Source: Lineus longissimus
Lineage: Eukaryota; Nemertea; Pilidiophora; Heteronemertea; Lineidae
DNA length: 64,000 bases
Direction: 5' to 3'
NCBI RefSeq assembly: GCF_910592395.1
Contig: NC_088311.1
Span: forward strand, 3,908,501-3,972,500
Numbering within the stretch: the first letter of the stretch is position 1; each line of letters starts with the position of its first letter. Positions 49,398-62,490 of the stretch are shown piece after piece. The position numbers and the translations under genes were made by a program. Below the pieces are notes generated by a model, which saw nothing but the letters and a program-made list of their open reading frames with translations, did no database searches and was not told the DNA's origin.

Positions 49398-52300
49398 TCA
49401 TAAGACTTGTTGGCGTGCTGTCTCTTCATCTTCCTGACTGAAAGCTTCGTAAATATTGGCAGCAAAGTTCTTGACTTGGTCGATCAGTAACAATTCCTGA
49501 ATAAAAAGATCACTAAAGATAAGTACATTCAATGACAACATTTGAGTTTTTTCTTCAAGGTTTTTGTATCGGGGAAAATTGCTCACAGTACCAGGCTCTG
49601 TAATGCACAATGGAAGGGCACGGTTCAATAAGGTGGTAAGACCAGTTTGCTTGTAACACCTGTATATCTAAGATCTGGGCCAAAGCTCCCGGTTAATAAT
49701 GATTTTCTCATTAATTGTGTTTGCACAGTAGCTGAAAAAGAGTTCCTACCTGTATAAATTCATTTGGCATATCAGACAGAACTGCATGAATGAGGCCGCT
49801 TATGATTGGAATGACTTTAGCCATTGGTAGTGTCGTTTCAACTGGACTGAAAAGACAAGATGTTTCATATATACTGTGTGTTGAAGACTGGAGGCCAATG
49901 AGAATTTTTTGTCACACCTTGATCTGGCATCCATCCAACTTACTTAGGTATGGCAGAGGTATCCCCACAGGAGTGCCGAAACTGTTCAGATATGGTGTCT
50001 GTCAGTCGGGAGAAACTTCTGTCAAGGCACAGGGTGAGGACAGTGTTGAAATCAGCACTGGAAAATATAAGAAGCAAATCTATAGAAATTCTGGAATGAG
50101 GAAAATCTAATGTTGAAGATCTAACTGTTCAATCATCTCATTTTAAAAAAACATAGTAAAAAACAATTTCTTTTACTACTGGTTATCTGAACGCACTTGA
50201 GCACTCGAGGCTATGATGTACATTTTACTCTCAATTCCCATGTAAGAAATTTATTTGACACTTTACCTCTCTATCATGTCTTGGGTTTCCTTTGATAATT
50301 TGTCCAGAATTTGATCATCTCTGCTGATGTACCGGGCCTTAAGATGATAAAAAATTACTTAAAATACACAATGTAAACAGCGTTCATTTCTTCTGTAGAA
50401 GAATCAGATCTTTAGTGTCGGTTTTCATGCATTTAGAAGCCAAACAGTAGAGTCATCCTTCCCTCACTTACCACCAATGGCCTTGGTCTTGCACCGATTT
50501 GCATCTCAAATTGGGTGGAATTTAGAGCGATTCTGTCGAACTCGATTATGATAATTTGACACGAGGCCCACTTCACAACACTCATTAGCTCATGTGATTG
50601 CTCATCAACACTTAATTGCACAGGAAGGTAAATGGTTTTGTCTTTGATGATATCATAGATGACCTTGACAGACTGATTTCAGACTAGAGTCAACTTGCGG
50701 TGTCAGGAGGAATGGTTGATTCCATCAGACGTCACAAGTGGCTCTGATGCATTACGAGCATCATGTCATGAAAGTCATCTAAAGCCAAAAGGAATGACAC
50801 ACTCTACAACCTAAGACTACAATACATACCATTAGTAGTGTATTTTCTGGTGGCAGCATAAATCTATAGAGACTAGTTGTTGTGCTGTCATAGTAACCAT
50901 TTTCTTGCCAGTATTCCAGCTTCTGTCTTGTTTTCCTAACAATGTTTTCAATATCACAGATACTTAGTGGACCCTTTAATGATATACTGAAATGAAAACA
51001 ACAGTATGCATAAATCTCTCAAGTTCCACATCAAGTACAATTAACTAAGGAATTGAGAAAACCATGGTGATGTAAGACATGAGATATCTGCCAGGCAACA
51101 CTTGTAATGATGCAGTTCCAAAGTGTTCCACACTCAGGCTAAAAATAGCTCAGAAAATAAGTCATGAAGGCCAAAATAACATGACTTAGACAAATTTGAC
51201 ATCACATCTCTGTCACACAATGCAGAATTCTGTCTGGGATATGGTTGACCCGTGATTGTTACGTCATGAGAGCCCAGTGCTTTTATTCAGTGTTCTCCTA
51301 GTTTTCGACTTTCTTTTTCGAGTAAGCTCACCATCCCACAACCTCCTCCACAGCCTTGGTTACAGCTGCCACCAAGTCCTCTAAACCTTGCCCCAGGATG
51401 TAATGGATACTTTCAAGATAACGCTGCTGAACTTCCTGAGAAGCAACTGCCAAGTCTTTTGTCTGAAAATATAATTTATTTGGATTACAGTACATTTCAA
51501 AAACGATCATTGATATTGTTCTTCCAAACTTGAGTTTTAAAAAGCATTGAGGGGAAAAGTAACAGCTGGTTAGAGAAGACAGAGTGACTCATGTTCATAA
51601 TGATTGTGTCCCCCCCAGTAGTTCTACTGTCAGACATCTGCCACCAACCCATCCTAGGGCAATCTGTGGCTTGCATAAAATTAAATAACATGGTGTAGCA
51701 GATATGACCACCATAAAGGACCCCTGTGATATTTCACACACAAACAGGCAATATCCAGGAGGTTTTCATCAAATATACAATGGCATACATGAACAGGGAG
51801 TGCACAGGCCAATTTTAGGTTACATTTCTGATAGCCTCCTGAGACGATGCTTTGATAGATATGTAGAGCTCCCTGGCAAACTAATCATATTGGTACTTAC
51901 AGTTCCGTTTCTGTTGAGCAAATTATCCAGGTACATGTATCCACCAATGATATTCAGCCGAACTCGGAGGACCAAAACCAGAACACAGGAAGAATATATT
52001 GCAACAAATGTCCGCGTAAAACCTGGAAAATGAAAAATGCAAAGTCAAATTAAGTGCTAGTTCTCTGGAGAGCCACCTTTCCATTACACAATGCATAATT
52101 TTACATCATTTACCATACAGTTACAGCAAATTCCCACTACACTTAACCTGTATGTCATTCTCACTGTGCTTCAAATTTTAAGCAGAAAACTGGACCTTTC
52201 ATCACCAGCTGTGAATAACGGTATGAGAACCCTGTGTAATAAAATTTGAAATAATATCTGTTATGTCATTTCAGCACAAAATTGGAAAAGGCAAAGTTGC

Positions 52301-53700
52301 ATATCCACTTACTTTTTATTTTCAAGTCTTCCCACAGTTCCAACTTGTTAGACGGCCTGAAATATTGACATGGTTATAAAAAGATTAAATAAGAACCAGA
52401 AAGAGTACACCAAATCACATTACTGTTGCACTTTGCATTCATTCCAATCTTTATGCAGAAATCAATAAATCTCAAATCTCAAAAAAGCATCCTTGCAACT
52501 ATTTAAATGGAGACTTGAGGCAGGAGCCATGTAGGTCAGATAAAGTTAAATGAAGTCGCAAATAAGGGTCTCTTCTATCACATAATACAGTAAATCGAGA
52601 CTATTAACATGTTCCCAACCTGTTTTTCAGTTTGCAGGCCAAGGCCTCTGTGTCCAGTAGCTTCATAATCGCTTCCCTTAGGCCAGGTAACATAGACAAG
52701 ACTGAAAATAATCAACATGTATTCAAGCATTACTCAATCAGACTCCGAGGTGTGGAATATTAAGAATACAATAAAGTCCGCTGTAAACCTTCCAGGTGGG
52801 CATTTAACACCATACCAATTGAAAGAACTAAGTATAAAGTAGTTTACCTGTTGTGTTACATGTCCTCTGGTTACTATCGAAGTGATGCTGTCTCCTGCAA
52901 TGTGATTAAAAATAACATCATGTTACGTATACTTGTTGTCAAGGAGAAGGCATACTCTTTCAAATGAAGGTGAAACTACTATTCACTCAAGAGCCAGATT
53001 TACCAATCATGTCGATGACTAAATATGCGTGTATCAACCTGATGGGCGAATTCTGTCAGCACTTACAGCGAAAATTCTATAGTTACTGGTGTAAGAGAGT
53101 TCAAGAGAAATTCTGATCAGATCAGATGCCAACATGGCTTGTAAGATACATGTAAGAATAATACTAGTTAACCTTTTACTAGTATAAAGCAATAGCATTA
53201 GCAATGATCATATTATCAACAGTTCTCCCAAGACCCGTTGTGACTGAAGACCTCTCCATGAACATGCTAGACTCACCTTGCATTGGCTAAGCAATCTGCA
53301 GTCTCTTTATCCTGGAATTCTTTCACTTTCCATTGTACATATTTTCTAAAAACAAAGACACCTGAAGAAGCAATTTTGGAGAGTTAACAATGGTTAAAGT
53401 TTAGCCAGACAACAGGGACAGGGTAACATTTTGCCATGAACACTGTTTTCTTTATTAACCTCTTTTTAGATAAAAGATATGTCAATCATGTCGGTTGTAA
53501 TCAACATGATCAATGACAAAGTTACTCACACTAAAGTATAAGCATAGCCGGCCGTAGACGTAGGGTCAGGGAATGTAGGGCAGGGTAGGCTACTCAAGAG
53601 AGATCTACAATAAATACATCAACCCACCTCCAACAACTGCCCCAGTAAAGAAGAACTTCCTTTTGTGCCTCTTCAAAAAGTTCCATATGCTGCCCAACAT
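49398..53700 (-). CDS. PEX3: Peroxisomal biogenesis factor 3 (PEX3), complete, twelve exons
   Basis: A peroxisomal membrane protein that docks PEX19 and inserts membrane proteins. Exons on the minus strand: 53700-53628, 53361-53277, 52894-52848, 52701-52620, 52356-52313, 52022-51901, 51462-51332, 50986-50830, 50337-50267, 50057-49944, 49846-49750, 49496-49398. Phases agree at all eleven junctions. The sum is 1,122 nt, 373 aa, the same length as human PEX3. Landmarks are the N-terminal targeting segment [13 protein letters not shown], a short hydrophobic anchor, [44 protein letters not shown] and [14 protein letters not shown] at the C terminus. The ATG fits the conserved start MLGSIWNF. The galactosyltransferase gene begins divergently about 0.65 kb beyond its first untranslated sequence. 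Confidence 0.95.
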
Positions 53701-54474
53701 TCTGATGATAATTGCCAGACGTCAGATTCGTGTTTAGGGGTGGAAAATCGGAGTTTAGGAGGTCAAAGTTTCAAAAAAATGACTAAAGACCACCATGTTT
53801 TTTGGCGATTTGTTACATGTTCGATAAACACATCGAGGGATGTAGGAGTTCTCCTAGTGGTCACAGGTGGCGCTACTTTACGGGCCATCTCGGCCAAACG
53901 CCAACTCGGCCGACCATCTCAGGTTTTTTACCCAGGCCTGGGTTATACATTTTTGTTTTTTTGGTTTAATTCCTTCTTATATGTGAATATCAGTTGCACT
54001 CGTTTAGTTGGTATACAATAATCTACCTTTCCTGTAAATTTTAAGATAATTCATTGGGCGATACAGGAGAAAATTGAAGGTTTTTCTGTTTGGTGATTTC
54101 AGAAGGGCCGGGCCGAGTTCGCCGGGAACGACAAAATATAGACTAGGCATGAGGAGCACTGGAGGTACCTGGAGTGGGCAGGCATAAAATCTTAGCATGC
54201 TTAGTGCTGATGTCATCTTAAACTGCCGACATATTTTATCGGCAATTAATAGGAGACATTAAGATACAAGTGAGTTGGTTGGCCGAGTTGGCCCGTATTC
54301 CTATATAGTTCCACTTTCACAGGACAGATGGCGTGGAGGTGAAGCCGACGCAGAACTTCACGTGTGTCGAGTTCGTATTTCGGTTTGAGGACGCACGCAT
54401 TCACGGCGTAAAAATTTGGTGAACGTCTAAACTTTATTTCTGGTCAGTCTGCAGCATAAAGCATTGTGTAATTG
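53701..54474. promoter_or_regulatory. Divergent region upstream of PEX3 and the galactosyltransferase gene
   Basis: Contains the PEX3 upstream sequence and a likely untranslated first exon of the plus-strand gene ending at the donor GTAAGT at 54475. Segments rich in GGCCGA / TCGGCC recur in both orientations around 53890-54300. Promoter function is inferred. Confidence 0.4.
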
Positions 54475-55201
54475 GTAAGTTGGGATGAACCGGTTTGTTT
54501 ATGACTACTTTGCTGTTTCATTCAGCTGTTTCATCTTCGAGTAACCAGACTAAATGTTTCATTGATGCTGCAAGACGTAGAGATTCTGAGGACATGTGCA
54601 CTAAACTTCTGTTCTGAGCCTGACATGCCTGAGGCCAACTAACTTTCTTAGTAGGCCTATATAGCCCTTGCATGCAGTGCTAGCTCTGTCATATCTGTGG
54701 TACATGCGTAAAGTTGCTAAAGCACGTTTGTTCATATCTTACCGGTACTACAAACAATAATTGATAATCTAGGCTATACCGTAGGGCCTACCGCCGTCCG
54801 TTAAGTACGACACAGACAACAGAGTAATTGTCCCGGAAGTGACGACGGTACGCTTTAGACAATGGGAGACTGCTAAAATTTTGAATATCATGCAACGACC
54901 TTGGCCCTTCCTTTCCTTGGGACGTGAATTGATTTACTGTCCTCAATTAAAAAAATATTGGCACGTTTTTCCTTTGTTATTTCAGGCACTTCAAGATTAT
55001 TGTTGGATGTTGCCCAACAGCCTTGTGTGTCGCCTTAACCAGCGTTGTCTTTCTCAATGAGTGTTTCGCCAATAGAATAATCAAAATGAGGTGCCATAAG
55101 GACTCAAACTGATGAGAGGACATTGTCCCTCATTTCTGTGAAACTCATAGGACTGTGCCTATCTTCTCACTTGGTAACCGACTGGGCCACATACGGAAAC
55201 G

Positions 55202-56428
55202 ATGTGTACTATTAAAGCGAAACGATTCAATATTGTGTTGAAGACGTTGCCGCAGAAGGGTGCAGCATCTACGTACATCCTCTACATCAATATAACATGG
55301 TTCTTCCTGAGGCCACGCGAGATCTCAAAGGAGTTGATTCTACGAAAAATACGGAAGAGATGGTTCCTCTTTGCCTTGATTGCTATCTTCTCCCTGACAG
55401 GATTAATCATGAGTATTGTCCAAACTGAGGCCATATCAAGGAAACGTCTCTCCTTCTTGTTGCAAACATTACACGATCATCATTATGATTTTGAGGATGC
55501 AGCAGGCAGGCACCCAAGCTTGCGTTTTCGGAGTAAGAACCGATTCAGTTTTGGTGATATCAAACGACCAACGGTTGTTTGGAATCCTGGATCTTTTGTC
55601 GATGACAATTCAGAAACAAACAAAGCACTTCAATGCAAAAAAGGAAAGCTGCTGCTCATCTTAGTCACCAGTGCACCTCAAAATTATCAGAAACGGCGGG
55701 CAATTCGTGAAACATGGGCAGTGAAACGTGGCGAATATGCAGACTCGTGGCAGCATTTATTTCTCATAGGACGCACAGATAATGCAACTCTGGATAAAGA
55801 GATTGTTTTTGAGAGTCAAAAGTATGGTGATATTTTATTAGGGAATTATACAGATACTTATCGAAACTTGACTGTGAAGGTGCTAAGTGGTTTCATGTGG
55901 GCAGAGCATAATTGTAAACCATCATTTATCCTCAAAACGGATGATGACTGTTATGTGAACACGTTATTACTGCCAAAATTTCTTCAGCTCTACCACAAGA
56001 GTGACAGGTCACTCTATGTTGGTAATGTCTTCCTTGATGCTTTTCAGAGACGCGTCGTCCGTCGGGATGATAGTCCGTGGTCAGTTTCTGAGGAGCAATA
56101 CGCACCTGATGTGTACCCAATGTATGCGAGTGGTCTGGGTTATCTGATATCTCAAGACGTGGTGCGCGAAATCATATCAATGAGCAGCTACATTCAGCCA
56201 TTTTCAGTGGAGGACGCTTACATCGGAGTAGTCGTTGACAAGATTGGTGTTGTTCCAAAGAAAAGCTATAGATTCACGCTGCACTCAGTCCATTGGACAA
56301 TATGCAATTTTCTCTACCTATTTGTTGTCCATCATGTGGAGGGACAGGAACAACACAAGATGCATGACACGGCAGTACGTGCAACCAATGATTGCAATGC
56401 ACAGGAGTTTGTGACCGAGTGGGAGTGA
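55202..56428 (+). CDS. Beta-1,3-galactosyltransferase-family glycosyltransferase (GT31)
   Basis: A type II Golgi enzyme of 408 aa that adds galactose or N-acetylglucosamine in beta-1,3 linkage. The coding region is one exon, preceded by an acceptor ending at 54985, so the leader lies in at least two exons. A membrane anchor is at about residues 54-73 (WFLFALIAIFSLTGLIMS), after a long 53-residue cytosolic tail. The catalytic domain shows LLILVTSAP, RRAIRETWA, the DxD motif KTDDDCYVN (Asp247-249), YVGNVF, YP.YASGLGY and EDAYIG (337-342). N-glycosylation sequons lie near residues 194, 215 and 222. The exact acceptor sugar cannot be told from sequence, so no symbol is given. A later in-frame ATG (residue 70) is an unlikely start because it would remove the anchor. 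Confidence 0.9.
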   Translation: MCTIKAKRFNIVLKTLPQKGAASTYILYINITWFFLRPREISKELILRKIRKRWFLFALIAIFSLTGLIMSIVQTEAISRKRLSFLLQTLHDHHYDFEDAAGRHPSLRFRSKNRFSFGDIKRPTVVWNPGSFVDDNSETNKALQCKKGKLLLILVTSAPQNYQKRRAIRETWAVKRGEYADSWQHLFLIGRTDNATLDKEIVFESQKYGDILLGNYTDTYRNLTVKVLSGFMWAEHNCKPSFILKTDDDCYVNTLLLPKFLQLYHKSDRSLYVGNVFLDAFQRRVVRRDDSPWSVSEEQYAPDVYPMYASGLGYLISQDVVREIISMSSYIQPFSVEDAYIGVVVDKIGVVPKKSYRFTLHSVHWTICNFLYLFVVHHVEGQEQHKMHDTAVRATNDCNAQEFVTEWE

Positions 56429-59400
56429 CACTGAAATGGTTGGACATTGTTTTTTTCATTTCATTATAATATTTTGGATAAAAGTCACATGTACAGTGAA
56501 ATTGCACTACTTGTCAAGAATGTTTTTTAACATTGATAATGATTTATGACTCCATGTTACAGGTACAAGATGTAGGCAGTCCCCCCTCCCCTAACAGAGG
56601 ACAGATGACATCAGTGGTCTCCCGACACACGTTGCCATACTCTTTGGTATACCTCTGTAAAATGCCTCCTACATGCATGACAATTGACATGTCTTATCCC
56701 CATATAGTTGGTTTAGGCCACACCAAATGCCCTCTTCAGTCTTTTATTTTACATTTCTCGCATAGTGCAAAGAGATTCATCTTTCTATTTTTGAGTGCTT
56801 CTAAATTGATCGGCAATTCTTCCCATGAAATCTTTTGTAGCAGACGACACCTGACATCATTGATCTGTTCTCTCAGTGCACCCGCACTCATATCATCGCC
56901 TGATATGCCAGTTCCACGTTGATGAATTTAATGAATGATGATATCTCTATCAGTGTGATAGTATCAGTGAGCTTATTCTTGTTGGTCGTGGCATGGGGGA
57001 CCCTCTGTGGAATGTCTGTGCTGTTTGAGGGTATTTTGATTGGCCCAATAATTGTAGTGCTGAAAGTCTCCTCCATGTAAATGCCTAAAATGTTTTATCT
57101 TTTGCTAGCAAGGGCTCGGAACTGCCCTCTGGCCTCTACTCTAACAGTAAGATAAGTGACATCCATTGGGTTTCATAACATCATGTACATTGTAGTTACG
57201 GTGGAACAGCTTAGTTTCTGGCAAGTACAACAAAAGACCTCTCAGTATCATCAATCATAATGGGACAAAACTTGTCATATCATGCAGAGATACATGGTAT
57301 GAAATAGATTCTTTTTGTGAGCAAACCAGCTGTGAGTGACTGTTGTTCTGACATCACTGATGAATTGTTTACTCCTTGTATTGACCCAGTTTGTATCCAA
57401 AACATGATGTCCTCATCAGTCAAACATTGTCCACTGAATCAAGGTTGGGTTATGGCCTTGGGCAAGTCAGTTTTAGTGAGCAGAAAATGGCTTATTTTGG
57501 GTGGTGCTGTTGAAGAGGTTGATAATAATTTGTACAATGTGTTAGGACATGATGAAGAAGGTAGACCTTTAAGCTGAGGCCAGAGTGGCCAATGTTGGCT
57601 GTTTACCCTTGAATTCTTATAGCTCTTTATCATTGGACATTGGGCGCTGATTGATAAATTCTACATTGCAGATTCTTCAGTAAACATTGTCACATGAGAA
57701 AATAATGGTTCATCTGGAGTGCATTGTTGGATTGTGCGGCACCTTTAGATGGCTGCTTTTACATCTGTTATGTGTTTCACTCTCAGGTCAGTTGAGGGCA
57801 GGTGTACTGAGCAGAGGATTGAGTCTAGTACCTGACAAACCCCTGGGAGTGCTTACATTATTCATATGTTTATGTGAAAGCTGAATATTGAATTGAATAG
57901 AATTTTAGGGGGATTTATTTGCGTTTGTGAATAGACACTTGCAACAGCTGAAAATCAGCTGAAAATCTTCCGAGTTTTGCGAATATTACTATTAGTGGCG
58001 CAAACATTACTGATCTAAACAGTCATTGAAAACGGTATAAAATCTGATTGACTGATTTTTTGTATAGAGTCAGTACAAAATATTATAAAGTCATTAGAGT
58101 TCATCATAGAAATGTGTCAGCCATGAGAAGTGTACCAGGGCTGTGCACCATGATAATTCCTTCATTTATTCATTTTTTATGTGTTTATGATTTACAAATT
58201 AGACCTGCTTCCAAGGTATCATTCGATTTGTCCTTTTGGGATAATGGCATTGACCCAAATATTTTAAAGAGGGGTCAAGTACATTGTAATATTCTGGCTA
58301 AATATTAAAAACTCATTTGAATATCCATTATCGAGCATCACCTGATTTAGATTTGACCATAAATTTGCATTTTTATATAATGCCAACATGTTTGTCTGAT
58401 CTGTAAACTAAATTATGAAACATCACTTAATTTCTTTTTACTGGGCTGCATCATCCTTTGTCACACACCCCTGTATACATGTATATACCCTCTCGGCAGA
58501 AACTTTGTAAGTCACAAGTTAGGGGTCAACACAGGCCTCATACATTTGTGTCAATTTAAAGAAGTGAGGAAGTCTAGACACTTCAGAAAGTTCCTTCAAA
58601 ATGAGAGTAATTACCCAGACTTGATGTCCCAATGAGATTAGAGTTATTACACTAGAACAAACAACGTGACTTTATCTCTTTTTTCGTGAATGGCGTGATC
58701 GAAAATTATCAGAAATTATTAAATTAGGGTCAATGATTTGTGGTTGGGTACTTGTCAGCACAGGAGTGTGCTGTGAGAGCACTCACAAGTGCACTTATGT
58801 CTAAATAAACAATCTCATGTATTGTATGAATGAAGGGTTCTCCTCCTATAATTTTCCCCAAAACTCGGTTGGGGATGACATTTTGTTGGTGGTGTGTTGT
58901 TCCAACGAGAATGTCATCAGATTTTATAGTTTTTAGCTCAATATAGTGTGTCCGCCCAATTAAAAGGGTGTCTGCTGATGGCAAAGTCGTATCAAGTTCT
59001 GTGTTGCTCAAAATGTCCAATAAGCATAAAACCTCTTATTTGCTTGGTTTTATGCCTGTGTAATTCAGTGAACAAGTGTCCTATTTGATTGGGTTTTGCT
59101 AATACAACAAATAAGAATGCAGTGAATAAGAAAAACCTCCATTTCTGTTGTGGGGCTCCTTTACAGAACTTTTGCTGTTAAATTTTGTATGAAGTACATG
59201 TACACAAGGATAGTTTGGTAGACAATCACTAATATATAGTATAATAACAGGGTTTGAAAAATACATGCTAAAATACCGGTACTAACAAGACAAAGGCATA
59301 TTCATAAAACCAGTTTGAACAGTCTTCTCCTATGTATTGTGGGGTTTTATTTGTGCAAAATTGAAAAATACAGCTGATGCAGTTGGGAGCCATGATATAT

Positions 59401-61440
59401 AGCTATGTTTTGTATGTCTGATGGCAGCCACTGTTATAATATGTTCCAAGACCTTACAATGTACCTTGTCTGGGTTTTCGACTTGGCAGCTATATACGAT
59501 ATGCAGGGATGAATAACGAGTAGCATTTTAGAAATCATATTCATCATTCCAGATTGCCTACCTACGTTTTACTGTAAACTGCCAACATTTTGCAAGTGTT
59601 TTTTTTTATATCTGCAGATTTTGCCAATATTCGTGATTCACGATAATAAAAACTGCCAAATCCGACAAAACATGGTTTTCTTTTTGAGGAAATTTTCTTG
59701 ATCGCAAAAAGTATGACGCTCAGAAAATAGGTGGTTTACAGTATGGGTGGGCAACAGCTGATGTTTCTATTATTCTATTCTATTCTATTTCTAAGTGTTT
59801 TAAGTCTTATTGCATGTACATCAACGATTTTGTTTTGATGTCTAATCTTTCTTAAACAGCTGATTAAAATATAAGGTATTTTTTCTGAATTATTTTTGAG
59901 TGAGGGCTAATCGAAGATAGAAAATAGATGACGTAATGCTTTTCAAACTAATTTTGTTGTGATTTTCTTCAACATCAGTTGGCTTGTATCTAAGATATTT
60001 TTCTTTTGCTCAAAGCAAAATGAAACAGGGTTGAAATTGTGAATTTCTGATTGTAATGTTGTAAATATTTGCTTTGGAATAGGTATATTTTTGTGAGTTG
60101 GTAAATAAATATCTGCATTTGAATATACAAGGATATCATCGCTTTTTTCTCTTCATTGCATGCAGATTGGTGGATCATTGTTTTGTTCAATATATCTGCA
60201 TACCTCCCTGGCCTGCAATAAGAAGTAATGTTCCTCAAATCACGTCTTTCAAGGAGCAAGTGAAGTCAAGGAGTATAAGGGGCCACTAAATATCTGTGTC
60301 TCTGTAAACATCATCAAAAGTGTTGTTACTGTTATGTATTATCAGGAGGAAGCTGAGTTAAGGAAGTGTATGAATCTTAATATCAGAGTCTCCGTTAATA
60401 TTGGGACAGTCCCAGTGCATCCACTAGTCCCATCTTAAAGGGAACAACAGTTGGTTGAGATGCATCTATTCCCTGTTGACTAGTAATTATGAGAACAGTG
60501 ACCACCTTTTAACCCATGGCATATCATCTCTGAACACTGACAGTCACAACCGACCACTCTGTCCTCCATGGATGAGGTGAATTGATGGTCCCTGAAGAGG
60601 AGTGTCTCTGTCATGTCTGCCACAGCTGGGATCGACACTTCTGGGACTAAGGGGCATATTGGACAGGCAATGTTGCCTTTAGTAAGACATATGTCCAAGT
60701 TCCAGAGGTCAAATACTAGGCCGAATTCATCGAAGTTTGTTTTTTCGATAAGTGCATTTTTGCCAAGTTCTTTTATATTGGAGCTGACTATAGTAGTAGT
60801 CCAGTAGTTTCTTGCACATGCCTGCCCAAAAGGACGGTGACATTTACTTCTGAAAAAGCCCCTAGTTGAGTACATTGGTGCCAAGTACTGCTCATTTATG
60901 CCTTATACCAACTGTAAAATGATATCAAGCCCAAACATGGTGACAATGAACTGGGGAGACCTGTTACTTTTCAAAACAGTTGACCCAATTCAGAGCTATA
61001 GACTCATAAAATAGTTCAGGAAGTAACTGTGTTTTCTTTGAATTAGTTGTCTGAAAGTTCAGACATGTCCTGATTGGGGGTTCCTGAGTGAAGAGAGCAC
61101 AATAGACTAATACTTCTAAAGGTTCATCACAACCATGAATCAAGTAATCAAGGTATCCTGATTACAGAGGTAAAACTGATTGGAATTGAATTGAATGCTG
61201 ACAGCATTTTGATTTTAGTTTAGACCATGACTGCCTAAATGGCAGTGATAATAAAACCTATCCCATTTGGGGCAGCTAGTTTGCTTTTTGGCACTGTCAC
61301 AATCTTGGCAAGCGGGCATGTTATAAAATGAAATGGCCAGGGCCATTGTGCTCACCTCATGTGGAGGAAAGATGGATAAAGAGCATGGTATTGTGTCATG
61401 TAGTGTTAGGTTTGATGTAGGTCCAAGCAATTACAATTTC
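56429..61440. other. Long noncoding stretch downstream of the galactosyltransferase
   Basis: Probably begins with the 3' UTR of the plus-strand gene. Open frames of 60-134 codons occur on both strands, but none shows family similarity, biased composition or splice context. A short (TATTC)n run lies near 59768. Confidence 0.5.
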
Positions 61441-62366
61441 CCCAAAATGGCCAATTTACAGTACATTCGACCTCTGTGACCTTGAAAAGTAGGTCAAATC
61501 AAAGAAGACCCGGGTGACACATTGAATGGTTGTTAGAATTAGATGTACCTATGATATAAAATTGGTGCCAATCGGGCAAGTCATTACTAGGAATAATGGC
61601 ATTTTGAAGAATTTAGGATTTGGCCCCCTCCCTGGAGGCCAAACGGCAAATCAGATCGCACCAAACTTCGGTACCTGAGATCACCTGACCGAGGGGTACA
61701 TGTGTACTTAATTTGTGATCAATAGTCATTGCAGTTAAGAAACGTGCCATAGTTACGGCCTGACGGCGAATTTACGCCATTTGACCTCTGTGACCTTGAC
61801 AAGAAGGTCAAATTAAAAACCTGTGTGACATATACTGTATGGTGGTTAGATGTACCCATGATATCAAATTGGTGGCAATCGGGCAAGAAGTTAAGGAATA
61901 ATCACATTTTTAAGGTTTTTGGATTATGCCCCCTGGTGGTCAAGTGGTGAACCATATTGGACCAAACTTCGGTCCCTGCGATCACCTGACTAAGGGGTAA
62001 ATGTGTACCAAATTTGGTATCAATAGTCATTGCAGTTTAGAAACGTGCCATCGATACATCCTAACGGCCAATTTACACCATTTGACCTCTGTGACCTTGA
62101 AAAGGAGGTCAAATCAAAAACCCGGAGGATATATGATGCACCTTTGCTAGAAGTACCTACCATATTTTTTTCAAAATTTCCCGACTACTATTAAGGGAGA
62201 TATTGCATATTTTCACTTTTAACGTTTGGCCCCCTGGTGGCCAAACCATGAAACGAATCGGACCGAAACTTGGTCTCCAAGGTGTCATTACATAAGGGTA
62301 CATGTGTACCAAGTTTCAACTCAATAGCTCTAACAGTTACGAAACGTGCCCTGCTAACGGACGACG

Positions 62367-62437
<71 letters not shown>

Positions 62438-62490
62438 ACGACGGACGCCACGGTATGGGATAAGCTCACCTCTGCTAAGAGGTGAGCTAA
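61440..62490. mobile_element. Repeat element: three units of about 300 bp, (ACG)n tract and terminal hairpin
   Basis: The phrase GACCTCTGTGACCTTGA recurs near 61470, 61784 and 62085, followed each time by similar text (CAATCGGGCAAG, GGCCCCCT or GCCCCCTGG, TGTGTAC, CAATAG, AACGTGCC). The last unit runs into an (ACG)n microsatellite at about 62367-62436. Next comes the palindrome AGCTCACCTCT-GCTA-AGAGGTGAGCT at 62464-62489. Tandem core plus microsatellite plus hairpin end recalls the pearl-type or Helitron-like non-autonomous elements described in molluscs; that assignment is an inference. Confidence 0.65.
62365..62438. repeat. (ACG)n microsatellite
   Basis: About 70 bp of uninterrupted ACG/GAC triplets. 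It creates poly-Arg, poly-Ser or poly-Val-type open frames that are not genes. Confidence 0.95.

Noticed and set aside
57317-57577. 86-codon plus-strand open frame
   Set aside because: Composition and context are ordinary for noncoding DNA; no homology recognised and no splice or start signals support it.
60480-60884. 134-codon minus-strand open frame with several Cys
   Set aside because: No family resemblance, no repeated Cys spacing and no splice context; it could be chance, though a decayed mobile gene cannot be excluded.
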